Positions 1 through 8,383 of a stretch of 31,138 nt of DNA are shown piece by piece. Below the pieces are notes generated by a model that had not been told where the DNA came from, made no database searches, and saw only the letters and a list, made by a program, of their open reading frames with translations. Source of the DNA: Candidatus Campylobacter infans (GTDB lineage: Bacteria > Campylobacterota > Campylobacteria > Campylobacterales > Campylobacteraceae); assembly GCA_009827235.1 (NCBI GenBank), contig SPMW01000018.1:1-31138 (forward strand), read 5' to 3'. Within the stretch, counting starts at the first letter, position 1, and each line of letters begins with the position of its first letter. The translations under genes were made by a program, and so were the position numbers.

Positions 1-1061
1 AAATTTTTCTTTAAGCGCGCATAGTCCAAAAACGGCAAGCTAATATTTAGCGCGCCACTTAATAAATTAAAGCCAAAAGCATCATTAAAATTTTTATCGC
101 TATCATTTAAACCGCCATTTAGCGTGATTTTTGGCAAGAAATTTTTTTGAGCGATTTTATAATCATACAATCCAGCATTTAAGCTAGCAAGTTTTGCATT
201 TACATCAGGGCGAGTTAAAATGCGCTCTATCCACGCAATTTTTAGCTCTTGTGGCTTTGAAAAGCTGAAATTTTCATCGCCAACTACTTCAATGCCAAAA
301 TCCAAACTAGGGCGCGTGATATCGCTAATGTAGCCTTGTGGGATTAGCTCTGTGCGGGTTAGATTAGCCAAGGCTTCATAGGCGTTTTCAAGCTCTTTAT
401 TTGTGGATTTAAGGGAGTTTTGAGCAGATAATAAATTAGCATTGCTTTGGGCTAATTCAAGCAATTCGGCTCTACCTAAATTAAATTTTTGACGAACGAT
501 TTTATCAAGGGCTTGCATGTTTGTTAGATTTTTTATTAAATTTTGTTTTCTTTCGTTTAGATATAAGATATTAAAATACTCGCTAATTACGCTATTTATT
601 ATGCTTATTTGAATATCTTGTAGATTTAATAAACTTTTTTTAGCATTAAAATTTGCGCTTTCATAAGCATTATAAACTCTGCCCCAAAGATCAAGCTCCC
701 ACGATAAACCAAAGCCTGAGCTAAATGAGCGTTTGCTTTTATCGTGGTAGCTGATATCGCGCGAAGAACTAGCACTAAGGCTAGCACTTGGGGTTGGAAA
801 TAAATCTGCTTTATTCAGTCCTGCTTGGCGCAAGGCTATGTTTAGATTTAGCACTGCGGTGTTTAGGTTTTCGTTATTTTTTAGAGTTTTTTGTATTAGC
901 TCATCAAGCTCTGCTATATTAAAGCTGTATTGCCAAGTGGCGTTATAATCGCTTTTTACTTCTTTTGGCTCGTAGTTTAGGGTCTTGCTAGCACAACCGC
1001 TAAAAATAAACAAAATAAAAAAACTAAGCCAAATTTTTAAATAATTAAAATTTCTTTTCAT
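1..1061 (-). CDS. TolC/NodT-family outer membrane efflux lipoprotein, 3' end outside window
   Basis: Reading the minus strand from the ATG at 1059-1061 gives about 353 uninterrupted codons running off the left edge. The N-terminus is a lipoprotein signal peptide with a hydrophobic stretch ending in FSGC, so the mature protein should be lipid-anchored at Cys22 or close to it. The body has the hallmarks of the NodT/TolC outer membrane factor family: a GLSWELDLWGRV segment near residue 120, long helical stretches (LNLNIALRQAGLNKADLFPT), and a second repeat beginning TRPDVNAKLASLNA. It is the outer membrane channel of the tripartite pump whose other parts are encoded just upstream. The start lies 2 nt beyond the macB stop, and its ribosome site (AAGGGAG) lies inside the end of macB, so translation is probably coupled. 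Roughly the last quarter of the protein is missing from the window. Family assignment is strong; substrate unknown. Confidence 0.9.
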   Translation of the reverse strand, partial: MKRNFNYLKIWLSFFILFIFSGCASKTLNYEPKEVKSDYNATWQYSFNIAELDELIQKTLKNNENLNTAVLNLNIALRQAGLNKADLFPTPSASLSASSSRDISYHDKSKRSFSSGFGLSWELDLWGRVYNAYESANFNAKKSLLNLQDIQISIINSVISEYFNILYLNERKQNLIKNLTNMQALDKIVRQKFNLGRAELLELAQSNANLLSAQNSLKSTNKELENAYEALANLTRTELIPQGYISDITRPSLDFGIEVVGDENFSFSKPQELKIAWIERILTRPDVNAKLASLNAGLYDYKIAQKNFLPKITLNGGLNDSDKNFNDAFGFNLLSGALNISLPFLDYARLKKN

Positions 1062-1063
1062 TT

Positions 1064-2989
1064 TTACTCCCTTAAAAGTGCGTCTATTGGGTTTAATTTT
1101 GCTGCGCGCTTAGCTGGCATATAACCAAAAACTATGCCCACCAAACTTGAAATTCCAAAAGCTATAATAATAGAAACTAGCGAAAAACTCATTTTTATAT
1201 CGTTTGAGATTAAATTAAACAAACCACCAATACCAAAGGCTAAAAGCACGCCTATAATGCCACCAAGAGCGCATAATAAAATCGCTTCTATTAAAAATTG
1301 AAGCATTATATCAGCGCCTTTTGCGCCTATTGCCATACGAACGCCTATTTCTTTTGTGCGCTCTATTACGCTAACTAGCATTATATTCATCACGCCTATA
1401 CCGCCAACAACCAATGAAATCAGCGCAATGCCTGAGATTAATAAACTCATTGTGTCTGTGGTGGCTTTTATGGTTTTTAATATGGTGTCTGAGTTTATCA
1501 TATAAAAATCCGTCCCGCCACGCCTAATTTTTAAAATTTCGCTTATTGCATGTTCTGCTAGCTGGCTATTTACGCCTGGTGCTATGCTTACTACAATAGA
1601 GCGGATTTTATGGCTACCGGTTACTTTATTAGCCAAGGTAGTATAAGGCATATAAATACTCAAACTTCCATCAGAAAACGCGCCCTCATCGCGCTTGCCA
1701 ACGCCTATAACCATAAAAGGTCTTTTATTAAAAATCATTATTTTACCAAGTGGATCGCTATCTTTAAAAAATGTTTTTTGCGTATTTTCGTCTATTATGA
1801 TTACAGAAGCTGAGTTTTGTATATCATCTTTGGTAAAATTTCGCCCGCTTTTTAGCTCTACACTTGAAATTTTAAGTATCATCTCAGTGCCTGCGTGCAC
1901 GCTAGCACCTGAACTTGTATTTGCATAAATTAGCGTGCCACTTGATCTAGTTCTTGGCATAGCATTATCTACAAATTCTAAGCTTTCAAGTATATTTACA
2001 TCTTCTATATTAAAATTTTTACGCTTAGCCGAGCCTCTATCGCCAAAACCGCGACCAGGAAAAATCGTAATGGTGCTAACGCCCATTTTATTGATGCCTT
2101 CTAGGATATTTTCTTGACTGCCACGAGCTAAGGCCACTACGCAAATTACCGAGCTAATGCCTATAATAATGCCAAGCATTGTTAAAAATGAGCGGAGTTT
2201 ATGCGCTTTTATCGCGCTTATGCTCATATTAAAACTTTCAAAAAATCTATCTTTTAGGCGTGAGAGATCGCTGGCGTGCTCGCTTTTTAGCTTATTTAAT
2301 TTATTTAAGTTTTGCTCTGTTTTGTTATCGCTTATTATGCGTCCATCGCTAATTTCAATCACGCGCGAAGCCCAGCTAGCGATTTGTTTGTCGTGCGTTA
2401 CCATTATTATGGTGTGGCCAGCTTGATTTAGCTCTTTGATTATTTGCATTACCGTTTGCCCACTAGCACTATCAAGCGCGCCAGTTGGTTCATCACAAAG
2501 TAAAATTTCACCGCCATTCATCAATGCTCGCGCGATACTTACGCGTTGTTGTTGTCCGCCGCTAAGATGATTTGGCATAAAATCTGTTTTATCTCCAAGT
2601 CCAAGCTTACTTAAAAGCTCTTTTGCTCTTTGTGTGCGCTCAAATTTTTTTGTGCCTGCATAAATGCCAGGTAAGGCTACATTTTCTGTGGCATTACTAG
2701 CTGGGATTAGATTATAACGCTGAAAAATAAAGCCAAATTTTTTAAGCCTTAGCTCGCTTAATTCGTCTTTGCTAAAATGGCTAATATCCTTGCCATCAAG
2801 TGTGTATGTGCCACTACTTGGCGTATCTAGGCAACCTAAAATATTCATTAAAGTGCTTTTGCCAGAACCACTTTGGCCAATAATTGCCACGAACTCGCCT
2901 TGTTTTATTTCTAAGTTTATATTTTTAAGCACCAAGGCGCGCTCATCGCCGTTTTGAAAAACCTTACAAATATTTTTTAACTCTATCAT
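1064..2989 (-). CDS. macB: MacB-type ABC transporter, fused ATPase and permease
   Basis: This 641-residue protein has the normal MacB length and layout. Residues 1-225 are the ATPase: Walker A GQSGSGKST at 38-46, signature LSGGQQQR at 142-149, Walker B ending CDEPTG at 165-170. A first membrane helix near 265-288 (LTMLGIIIGISSVICVVAL) is followed by a periplasmic domain of about 220 residues, then three C-terminal helices typical of the FtsX/MacB permease fold, ending in PAKRAAKLNPIDALLRE. MacB dimers do not transport through the membrane like classical exporters; ATP hydrolysis drives extrusion of periplasmic substrates (macrolides, peptides, siderophores in other species) through the MacA-TolC conduit. 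It lies between macA (26 nt upstream) and the TolC-like gene (2 nt downstream), giving a complete three-gene pump operon. The substrate here cannot be read from sequence. Confidence 0.95.
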   Translation of the reverse strand: MIELKNICKVFQNGDERALVLKNINLEIKQGEFVAIIGQSGSGKSTLMNILGCLDTPSSGTYTLDGKDISHFSKDELSELRLKKFGFIFQRYNLIPASNATENVALPGIYAGTKKFERTQRAKELLSKLGLGDKTDFMPNHLSGGQQQRVSIARALMNGGEILLCDEPTGALDSASGQTVMQIIKELNQAGHTIIMVTHDKQIASWASRVIEISDGRIISDNKTEQNLNKLNKLKSEHASDLSRLKDRFFESFNMSISAIKAHKLRSFLTMLGIIIGISSVICVVALARGSQENILEGINKMGVSTITIFPGRGFGDRGSAKRKNFNIEDVNILESLEFVDNAMPRTRSSGTLIYANTSSGASVHAGTEMILKISSVELKSGRNFTKDDIQNSASVIIIDENTQKTFFKDSDPLGKIMIFNKRPFMVIGVGKRDEGAFSDGSLSIYMPYTTLANKVTGSHKIRSIVVSIAPGVNSQLAEHAISEILKIRRGGTDFYMINSDTILKTIKATTDTMSLLISGIALISLVVGGIGVMNIMLVSVIERTKEIGVRMAIGAKGADIMLQFLIEAILLCALGGIIGVLLAFGIGGLFNLISNDIKMSFSLVSIIIAFGISSLVGIVFGYMPAKRAAKLNPIDALLRE

Positions 2990-3015
2990 TGCTTTTCTTT
3001 AATTTAAAATTTAGC

Positions 3016-4185
3016 TTATCTTATTCTAATTTGCTTATCATCGATCATTTTTTGAAGCTGGGCATTACTCATACTTGATGTAACGATTATTTGGCCTTCA
3101 TTTAATCCTTCGATGATTTGCGTGTTTGTGCCTGTGTTGATGCCAGTTTTTATGTATTTTTTTTCTACATTTTGCTCATTTTTTATTAGCACAAAATTTC
3201 CATTTTCATCGCTTTTTATCGCTGTTGTCGGCAAATATAAGGCGTTTTTTATATCGCTAATTGTGATTTTATTTTGCGTAGTCATACCAATTCTTAAAAA
3301 TCTTTGCTTATTATCTACTAGCATTTTTGCGTAGTAATACACGGCCACATTGCTATTTGAGCTACTTTTGGAGTAGGTGCCATCACTTAGGGTAGTAAGT
3401 CCTGGATCAAGCGAGCTAATCTTGCCATTAAATTTTTTATTTGCGTTTGAAAGCACGCTATATTCTACATCTGCGCCTAGCTTGATATTATTTATATCAG
3501 CTTCGCTAATTTCCATTTTAATCTCCATTGAATCCAAATCCGCAACTTGAACGATTGTAGGCGCACTTTGAGAAGCGTTTAAGGTTTGACCGATTTCAAC
3601 CGGCACCGAAACCACCGTGCCATCAAGCGGTGCTACAATATCTGTATAGCTTAAATCTTGCTTGGCGGTGCGAATTGATAGCTCAGATTGTGCTATTTTG
3701 GCCTCTAATTCTTTAACCTTGGCATCGTTTTGGAATTTAGTGTTTTTTGCGTTTTCTAGGCTTTCTTTTGAGCTTGCACCTTTTTGGTGTAGGGCGTTTT
3801 CGCGCTCGTATTGTGTGATGGAGATGTTATAGGCGATTTTGGCTGAGTTTAATTGAGCTTTTAGGCTGCTTAGCTCAGATTCTTTTTGTAAGAGATTGTT
3901 TTGCTGGATTTCATTGTCTATTTTAGCGATTTTATCGCCTTTTTTTACATTATCGCCAACCTTTACATATAATTCTTTAATCTCCCCGCTAGCTCTTGTG
4001 CCAACTTCAACTAAATTAGCCGCAAATACAGTTCCTACCGCATCAACGCTCCATTTTAGCTCGCCTTTTTGCACCTTTGTTGTAAGATAGCTGTTTGTTT
4101 GCTCATTTGGGGTAAAAATCCACCAGCCAAGCACCACTACAATAACCACACCAAGTGTGATGATGATTTTTTTGCTTTTTTTCAT
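3016..4185 (-). CDS. macA: MacA-type periplasmic adaptor (membrane fusion protein)
   Basis: The 389-residue protein starts with a Lys-rich tip and one hydrophobic segment (IIITLGVVIVVVLGWWIF, about 7-24) that anchors it in the inner membrane. Then come the standard adaptor parts: a first lipoyl half (VKVGDNVKKGDKIAKID), a long coiled-coil hairpin rich in Glu/Lys/Leu at about 95-180, a second lipoyl half (IVAPLDGTVVSVPVEIGQTL), a beta-barrel and a membrane-proximal domain. This is the HlyD/MacA family; it bridges MacB to the outer membrane channel and stimulates the MacB ATPase. The ATG at 4183-4185 is the first gene of the macA-macB-tolC operon, with a candidate -10 and an inverted repeat directly upstream. 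No defects seen. Confidence 0.93.
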   Translation of the reverse strand: MKKSKKIIITLGVVIVVVLGWWIFTPNEQTNSYLTTKVQKGELKWSVDAVGTVFAANLVEVGTRASGEIKELYVKVGDNVKKGDKIAKIDNEIQQNNLLQKESELSSLKAQLNSAKIAYNISITQYERENALHQKGASSKESLENAKNTKFQNDAKVKELEAKIAQSELSIRTAKQDLSYTDIVAPLDGTVVSVPVEIGQTLNASQSAPTIVQVADLDSMEIKMEISEADINNIKLGADVEYSVLSNANKKFNGKISSLDPGLTTLSDGTYSKSSSNSNVAVYYYAKMLVDNKQRFLRIGMTTQNKITISDIKNALYLPTTAIKSDENGNFVLIKNEQNVEKKYIKTGINTGTNTQIIEGLNEGQIIVTSSMSNAQLQKMIDDKQIRIR

Positions 4186-4240
4186 TATTCACCTACTTTT
4201 AAAAATTTAAATCGCAATTTTATAGGTAAATAGTGAATAA
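4185..4240. promoter_or_regulatory. Inverted repeat and candidate -10 in front of macA
   Basis: The arms TTATTCAC (4185-4192) and GTGAATAA (4233-4240) are exact inverse complements, and inside them ACCTA (4191-4195) and TAGGT (4223-4227) also pair. A minus-strand TATAAA (4219-4224) lies between them, 34 to 39 nt from the macA ATG. The arrangement looks like an operator around the promoter of the efflux operon, but 8-bp arms in AT-rich DNA can occur by chance and no regulator gene is adjacent. Confidence 0.3.
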
Positions 4241-4271
4241 AATGTTAAGAATTTAGTTACTTTAAAAGATT

Positions 4272-4277
4272 TATAAT
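4272..4277 (+). promoter_or_regulatory. Candidate -10 box (TATAAT) for the AEC-family carrier gene
   Basis: A perfect TATAAT lies 29 nt before the ATG at 4307, in a T/A-rich context without an evident -35, as is usual for the Campylobacter housekeeping sigma factor. A ribosome site AAAGGTG precedes the start. Confidence 0.45.
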
Positions 4278-4306
4278 TCGCACTCAAATTTTTTAAAGGT
4301 GTAAAG

Positions 4307-5212
4307 ATGAATTTTGTTCCACTTTTTAGTATTTTTGTGCTTTTAGCTAGCGGTTATTTGGCAAAAAGAACTAAGGTTATCCCACAAGCTCAGTTAATCA
4401 TTCTTATAGATTTTGTCTTAAATTTTGCTATGCCAGCACTAATATTTGATAAGGTTTATCATGTAGAACTTGATGCTAAAATTTTAAGCATAACAGCGTG
4501 TGGATTATTAGCGCAATTTAGTGCGGCTTTTTTTGCTTTTATGCTAGGCAAGGCTTTAAAATTTAGCAAGGCGACAATAGCTAGTATGACGCTACTTGCG
4601 ATGTTTGGCAATACTTTATTTGTTGGTTTGCCAGTAGTTAGTGGTTTGCTAGGCGAAGAATTACAAAATCAAGTAATTTTATTTGATCAAATTGTTACTT
4701 GCGTGCCTGTGGCGATTTTTGGCCCGCTTGTGCTTAGTTATGCTGCGCCTTCGCATGTTTCTTTGGTAAAAAATGCGATGAAGATTATGAAATTCCCGCC
4801 ATTTATCGCGCTTATTTTGGCTTTGATTGCTAAGTGCTTTACTTTGCCTGAGTTTATTTTTGAGCCGATGCGCTTATTTGCTGCTAGTGTCGTGCCAGTA
4901 GCGCTTTTTGCTGTGGGGCTTGGGCTTGGGTTTGGTGGTGTGCGCTCGGCGTATAAAAGCACGATTATTGTGATAGCTTTGCGTATGTTTGTAGCACCTG
5001 CGCTTTTTGCTTTGTTTGCTTTTATGCTTGGTTTGGGCGGTGATAAGATTTATATGGTAGGACTTTTAGAATCGGCTATGCCACCTATGGTTTTAGCAAG
5101 TGCGATGATATTAAAAGCAGGGCTTGATAGCAATCTAGCTATTTCGGCTGTGGCTCTTGGGGTTTGTGCTACTTTTATAAATGTGCCGTTAATTTTTTGG
5201 ATTTTTGGGTAA
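4307..5212 (+). CDS. AEC (auxin efflux carrier) family membrane transporter
   Basis: A 301-residue, strongly hydrophobic protein with about ten predicted membrane spans distributed evenly along its length, no signal peptide and few charged residues. The N-terminal half contains the family-type segment LNFAMPALIFDKVYH and the C-terminal half GLLESAMPPMVLASAMIL, the two broken-helix regions expected from the inverted repeat of AEC/YfdV-type carriers. Bacterial members move small organic acids such as malate or malonate across the inner membrane; the substrate here is unknown. It has its own candidate promoter and is divergent from macA and convergent with proA. Family confidence is high, functional detail low. 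Confidence 0.85.
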   Translation: MNFVPLFSIFVLLASGYLAKRTKVIPQAQLIILIDFVLNFAMPALIFDKVYHVELDAKILSITACGLLAQFSAAFFAFMLGKALKFSKATIASMTLLAMFGNTLFVGLPVVSGLLGEELQNQVILFDQIVTCVPVAIFGPLVLSYAAPSHVSLVKNAMKIMKFPPFIALILALIAKCFTLPEFIFEPMRLFAASVVPVALFAVGLGLGFGGVRSAYKSTIIVIALRMFVAPALFALFAFMLGLGGDKIYMVGLLESAMPPMVLASAMILKAGLDSNLAISAVALGVCATFINVPLIFWIFG

Positions 5213-5224
5213 ATTTTAAAATTT

Positions 5225-5270
5225 GGCTTAAATTTTAATATTTTATTAGCGCAAATTTTAAAATTTAGCC
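5225..5270. terminator. Candidate bidirectional terminator between the AEC carrier gene and proA
   Basis: GGCTTAAATTTTA (from 5225) can pair, with one bulge and some mismatches, with TAAAATTTAGCC ending at 5270. The hairpin is AT-rich and imperfect, but sits in the 61-bp gap between two convergent genes. Confidence 0.3.
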
Positions 5271-5273
5271 TAA

Positions 5274-6521
5274 TTATTCTCTTATTTGCCCTTGGCCATA
5301 AATTATATATTTATAGCTACAAAGCCCCTCTAAACCCACAGGACCACGCGCGTGGAGGCGATTTGTGCTGATGCCAATCTCCCCACCAAAGCCAAACTCG
5401 CCCCCATCGCTAAATCTAGTGCTAGCATTTGCATAAACGCAAGCAGCATCAACTGCGCATAAAAATCGCTGGCAAGCACTATAATCCTCGCTAATAATGG
5501 CCTCTGAATGCCCTGAGCCAAAACGCTCAATATGCTCTAAGGCTTCATCTAGGCTTGTTACAATTTTTATATTTAATTTTAGTTCGTTGTATTCTGTGCT
5601 AAATGCCTTATCATCAGCTTTTTTAGCGTTTGTGAAGGCGGGAATTTTAGCTGTTTTATCACAAACAAAAAACTCAAAATCTTTTTTGCTTTTTAAAATT
5701 TCACAATGTAAGCGTGATAAAAACAAATCAGCCACGCTAGAATGAATCAATAAAGTTTCAACCGCATTACAAGCTGCTGGATGAGAAAGCTTGGCATTTA
5801 GCACGATTTTTAGGGCTTTATCAAGGTCGGCTTTTTCATCTACAAAAATATGGCAAAGCCCTTTATCGTGCTTTAAAACCGGGATTTTTGAATGCTCGCT
5901 TACGGATTTGATTAGCTCATATCCGCCACGAGGAACTACTAAATCAAATAAATCATCGCGCGCTAAAAGCTTTGTGATTTCATCTCTATTTATATCTAAA
6001 TAAAGCACGCTTGAAGCGATATTTTGCTCTTTAAATGCTGTGTTGATTGCGTTTATTATGGCTAGGTTTGTATTGCGCGCTTCTTTGCCACCTTTTAGGG
6101 CGCAAGCATTAGCACTTTTAATGCAAAGGCTAGCAATTTGGACGCTTACATCAGGGCGGGATTCATAAATGGCTAAAATCACGCCAATAGGCACGCTAAT
6201 GCGCGCTATATCAATGCCACTTGGGGCTTTGTAGCCTTTTTGTATTACATTTATAATTTCTGGTAAATTTGCGATTTTTCTTGTGTTTGATGCTAGATTT
6301 TCAAGCGAAGCGGGTGTTAGTTTTAGTCTTTGGCGCATAGCAAAATTAAGATTTTTATTTGTTTGTAAATCTAGTTCGTTGGCATTTAAAATTTCGTCTT
6401 TTTGTGAGATTAGAGCATTGGCGATAGCATAAAGTAGGGCGGTTTTTTCATTTTCATTTAATAAGGCTAGGGTTTTGCTGGCTTTTCTTAAACTTCGCAA
6501 AATTTTTTCTTGTGAGTTCAT
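5274..6521 (-). CDS. proA: Gamma-glutamyl phosphate reductase (proline biosynthesis)
   Basis: The 415-residue protein matches ProA end to end. The enzyme reduces gamma-glutamyl phosphate with NADPH to glutamate-5-semialdehyde, the second step of proline synthesis, in the cytoplasm. Visible features are the N-terminal region with RQRLKLTP, the NADPH-binding segment PIGVILAIYESRPDV, the VPRGGYELI motif, the catalytic cysteine in SHPAACNAVETLL (Cys251), and the C-terminal GEIGISTNRLHARGPVGLEG. The ATG at 6519-6521 is preceded at some distance by a minus-strand TACAAT box. proB is not adjacent, so the pathway genes are dispersed as is common in this group. Divergent from the flavoprotein gene at 6591. 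Confidence 0.96.
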   Translation of the reverse strand: MNSQEKILRSLRKASKTLALLNENEKTALLYAIANALISQKDEILNANELDLQTNKNLNFAMRQRLKLTPASLENLASNTRKIANLPEIINVIQKGYKAPSGIDIARISVPIGVILAIYESRPDVSVQIASLCIKSANACALKGGKEARNTNLAIINAINTAFKEQNIASSVLYLDINRDEITKLLARDDLFDLVVPRGGYELIKSVSEHSKIPVLKHDKGLCHIFVDEKADLDKALKIVLNAKLSHPAACNAVETLLIHSSVADLFLSRLHCEILKSKKDFEFFVCDKTAKIPAFTNAKKADDKAFSTEYNELKLNIKIVTSLDEALEHIERFGSGHSEAIISEDYSACQRFLCAVDAACVYANASTRFSDGGEFGFGGEIGISTNRLHARGPVGLEGLCSYKYIIYGQGQIRE

Positions 6522-6555
6522 TTTTTTATCTTTTGTTTAAAAATTTTTAGGCAAA

Positions 6556-6561
6556 ATTGTA
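6556..6561 (-). promoter_or_regulatory. Candidate -10 box (GCTACAAT) for proA
   Basis: On the minus strand the sequence reads GCGCTACAATTTT; the TACAAT hexamer is 35 nt from the proA ATG. The same GCTACAAT octamer is found in front of the SPFH gene and of rodA, and fits the GNTANAAT pattern known for epsilonproteobacterial sigma-70 promoters. Confidence 0.45.
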
Positions 6562-6590
6562 GCGCAAAAATCAAAATTTAGGAGAAAAAT

Positions 6591-7538
6591 ATGCAAAATT
6601 ACGATATTGTCGTAATCGGCGGGGGTCCTTGTGGTATAGCTACTGTGGTAGAGGCTAAAAAAGGCGGGCTTTTGCGCATTTTACTGCTTGAAAAAGGCGA
6701 TAATCACAGCCAAACAATACGCAAATTTTATAAAGATGGCAAGCGCGTAGATAAAGAATATAAAGGCCTTGATAGTGATACCAAGGGCAATATAGAATTT
6801 TTTGATGGCACAAAAGAAAGCACCTTAAATTATTTTGATAAATTGCTTGATGAGGGCGAGTTTGAAGCACTTTTTAATGTAGAGGTTGAAAGCGTAAAAA
6901 AAGAGGGCGAAATTTTTAATATCATAACATCAAAAGGCGATTTTAAGGCAAAAAATGTAGTAGTGGCCATAGGCAAAATGGGCAAGCCAAATAAGCCTGA
7001 TTATAAAATCCCGCCAAGCCTTATGCAAGTAGTAAATTTTAATTTAAATAATTGCAACAACGGCGAAAAAATCTTAGTTGTAGGCGGTGGTAATTCAGCT
7101 GGCGAATATGCCCTAGAATTAGCAAAATACAATGATGTAACGCTTTGTTACCGCAAGCCAAGCTTTACAAGATTAAATGAAATAAATCTAAACGCTCTAA
7201 ATAAAAGTTTAAAAGATGAAAAATTAAAAGTGCGCCTAAATACCGATATAACCGAGCTTAGCAATGATGGCGGCAAGGTATGTGTGCATTTTAATGATGC
7301 TAGTACTGAGGTTTTTGATAGATTAATTTATGCCATTGGTGGTTCTACTCCGGTGGATTTTTTACAAAAATGCTCGATTGATTTAAAAGATGAAGAGCCA
7401 GTGCTTGATGAGCATTTACAAACCAGCGTTAAGGGCTTATTTGTAGGCGGTGATATAGCAAGCAAAAAAGGCGGAAGCATTGTAGTAGCGTTAAATAACG
7501 CGCATTCTATTGTAGATTATATTATTAAAAATAGCTAA
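6591..7538 (+). CDS. YpdA-like FAD/NAD(P)-dependent oxidoreductase
   Basis: A 315-residue two-dinucleotide-fold flavoprotein. Residues 5-20 form the FAD site (IVVIGGGPCGIA), residues about 160-180 the NADPH site (ILVVGGGNSAGEYALELA), and FVGGDIASKKGGSIVVAL near the end is the second FAD motif. Size and layout are those of thioredoxin reductase, but the CxxC redox pair of that enzyme is absent. Cys14, directly after the GGGP turn, matches the position of the single conserved cysteine of YpdA, the bacillithiol disulfide reductase of Firmicutes. Its natural substrate in Campylobacter is not known to me; a low-molecular-weight disulfide or a ferredoxin-type partner are possibilities. Good ribosome site (AGGAGAA) before the ATG. 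Probably first of a run with the methyltransferase gene 36 nt downstream. Confidence 0.85.
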   Translation: MQNYDIVVIGGGPCGIATVVEAKKGGLLRILLLEKGDNHSQTIRKFYKDGKRVDKEYKGLDSDTKGNIEFFDGTKESTLNYFDKLLDEGEFEALFNVEVESVKKEGEIFNIITSKGDFKAKNVVVAIGKMGKPNKPDYKIPPSLMQVVNFNLNNCNNGEKILVVGGGNSAGEYALELAKYNDVTLCYRKPSFTRLNEINLNALNKSLKDEKLKVRLNTDITELSNDGGKVCVHFNDASTEVFDRLIYAIGGSTPVDFLQKCSIDLKDEEPVLDEHLQTSVKGLFVGGDIASKKGGSIVVALNNAHSIVDYIIKNS

Positions 7539-7574
7539 GAGATTAAAATTTCAAATTAAAATTTGGATTTTAAA

Positions 7575-8294
7575 ATGGCGCAAATGATTTTATATCAAAG
7601 CAAAACAGGTTATCGTTATAATAGCGATAGCTTGTTTTTATATGATTTTGCCTTGCGATTTACAAATTTTAAAGGCGGTGCTTTGCTTGATGTGGGCTGT
7701 GGATGCGGGATTTTGGGGCTTTTGCTAGCTAGGGATTTTAGCGGTTTATCTTTTAGTCTTACTAGCATTGATATTTCGCCCTTAAATACCACAATCACCG
7801 CTAAAAACGCCAAGTTAAACGCCATAAAAGCGCAAATAATTTGTGCTGATTTTATTCCTTGGGCCAGTGAGTTTTGCGGGCAAAAATTTTCTTTAATTAT
7901 CTCTAATCCGCCATTTTATAATTTTGGTTTTGAGAGCGCAAATTCTCATCGAAATTTGGCTCGCGAAAATAAAAATATGAATCTTAATGATTTTATAAAA
8001 TCGTGTTCGCGCTTGTTGCTGCCAAAGGGCAAGCTCGTGTTTTGCTATGATGTGCGCTTTTTGGATATGATTATATCAGCTCTTAATGCTAATAAATTAA
8101 AACTAAATAAAATGCGCCTAATTTACCCAAAAGAGCAAAAATCCGCAAAAACTGCGCTTTTTTTATGCGCTAAAAGCTCACGCTCACCTTGCGAGATCAT
8201 CGCGCCTTTATATGCGAATTTAAACGAAATTTTAAGCGATGAAGCAAAAGAAATTTATAAAAAAGCAAGCTTAAAAAGCATTGATTTTGATTAA
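7575..8294 (+). CDS. TrmN6-like tRNA1(Val) adenine-N6 methyltransferase
   Basis: About 239 residues of a class I SAM-dependent methyltransferase. The SAM-binding motif I is LLDVGCGCGILGL and the base-methylating motif IV is SNPPFYNFG, the NPP[F/Y] signature of amino-methyl transferases on adenine. The arrangement NPPF followed by a His/Arg segment (SHRNLARENK) resembles the YfiC/TrmN6 family, which makes m6A37 in tRNA1(Val). I take the ATG at 7575 because GGA lies 7 nt ahead of it; a TTG four codons upstream (7563) is also open in frame. Alternative: a related RNA or protein-release-factor methyltransferase. Follows the flavoprotein gene closely on the same strand. Confidence 0.75.
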   Translation: MAQMILYQSKTGYRYNSDSLFLYDFALRFTNFKGGALLDVGCGCGILGLLLARDFSGLSFSLTSIDISPLNTTITAKNAKLNAIKAQIICADFIPWASEFCGQKFSLIISNPPFYNFGFESANSHRNLARENKNMNLNDFIKSCSRLLLPKGKLVFCYDVRFLDMIISALNANKLKLNKMRLIYPKEQKSAKTALFLCAKSSRSPCEIIAPLYANLNEILSDEAKEIYKKASLKSIDFD

Positions 8295-8352
8295 AATTTT
8301 GTGCTAGCAAATTTTAATACATTAAAATTTCGCTGATTTAAATATATTTTGC

Positions 8353-8358
8353 TACAAT
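8353..8358 (+). promoter_or_regulatory. Candidate extended -10 box (TGCTACAAT) for the SPFH-NfeD operon
   Basis: TTTTGCTACAATTTGC lies about 25 nt ahead of the ATG at 8384, giving an extended -10 (TGC plus TACAAT) and a short leader with the ribosome site AAAGGA. Confidence 0.5.
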
Positions 8359-8383
8359 TTGCGGATTTTTTAAAGGATTAAAG

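Noticed and set aside
1064..4185. MacAB-TolC pump as a novel system
   Set aside because: All three parts have normal lengths and motifs; this is a standard tripartite efflux operon.
7563..7574. Upstream TTG start for the TrmN6-like gene
   Set aside because: The ATG at 7575 has a GGA at a suitable distance, and the family does not need the extra four residues.
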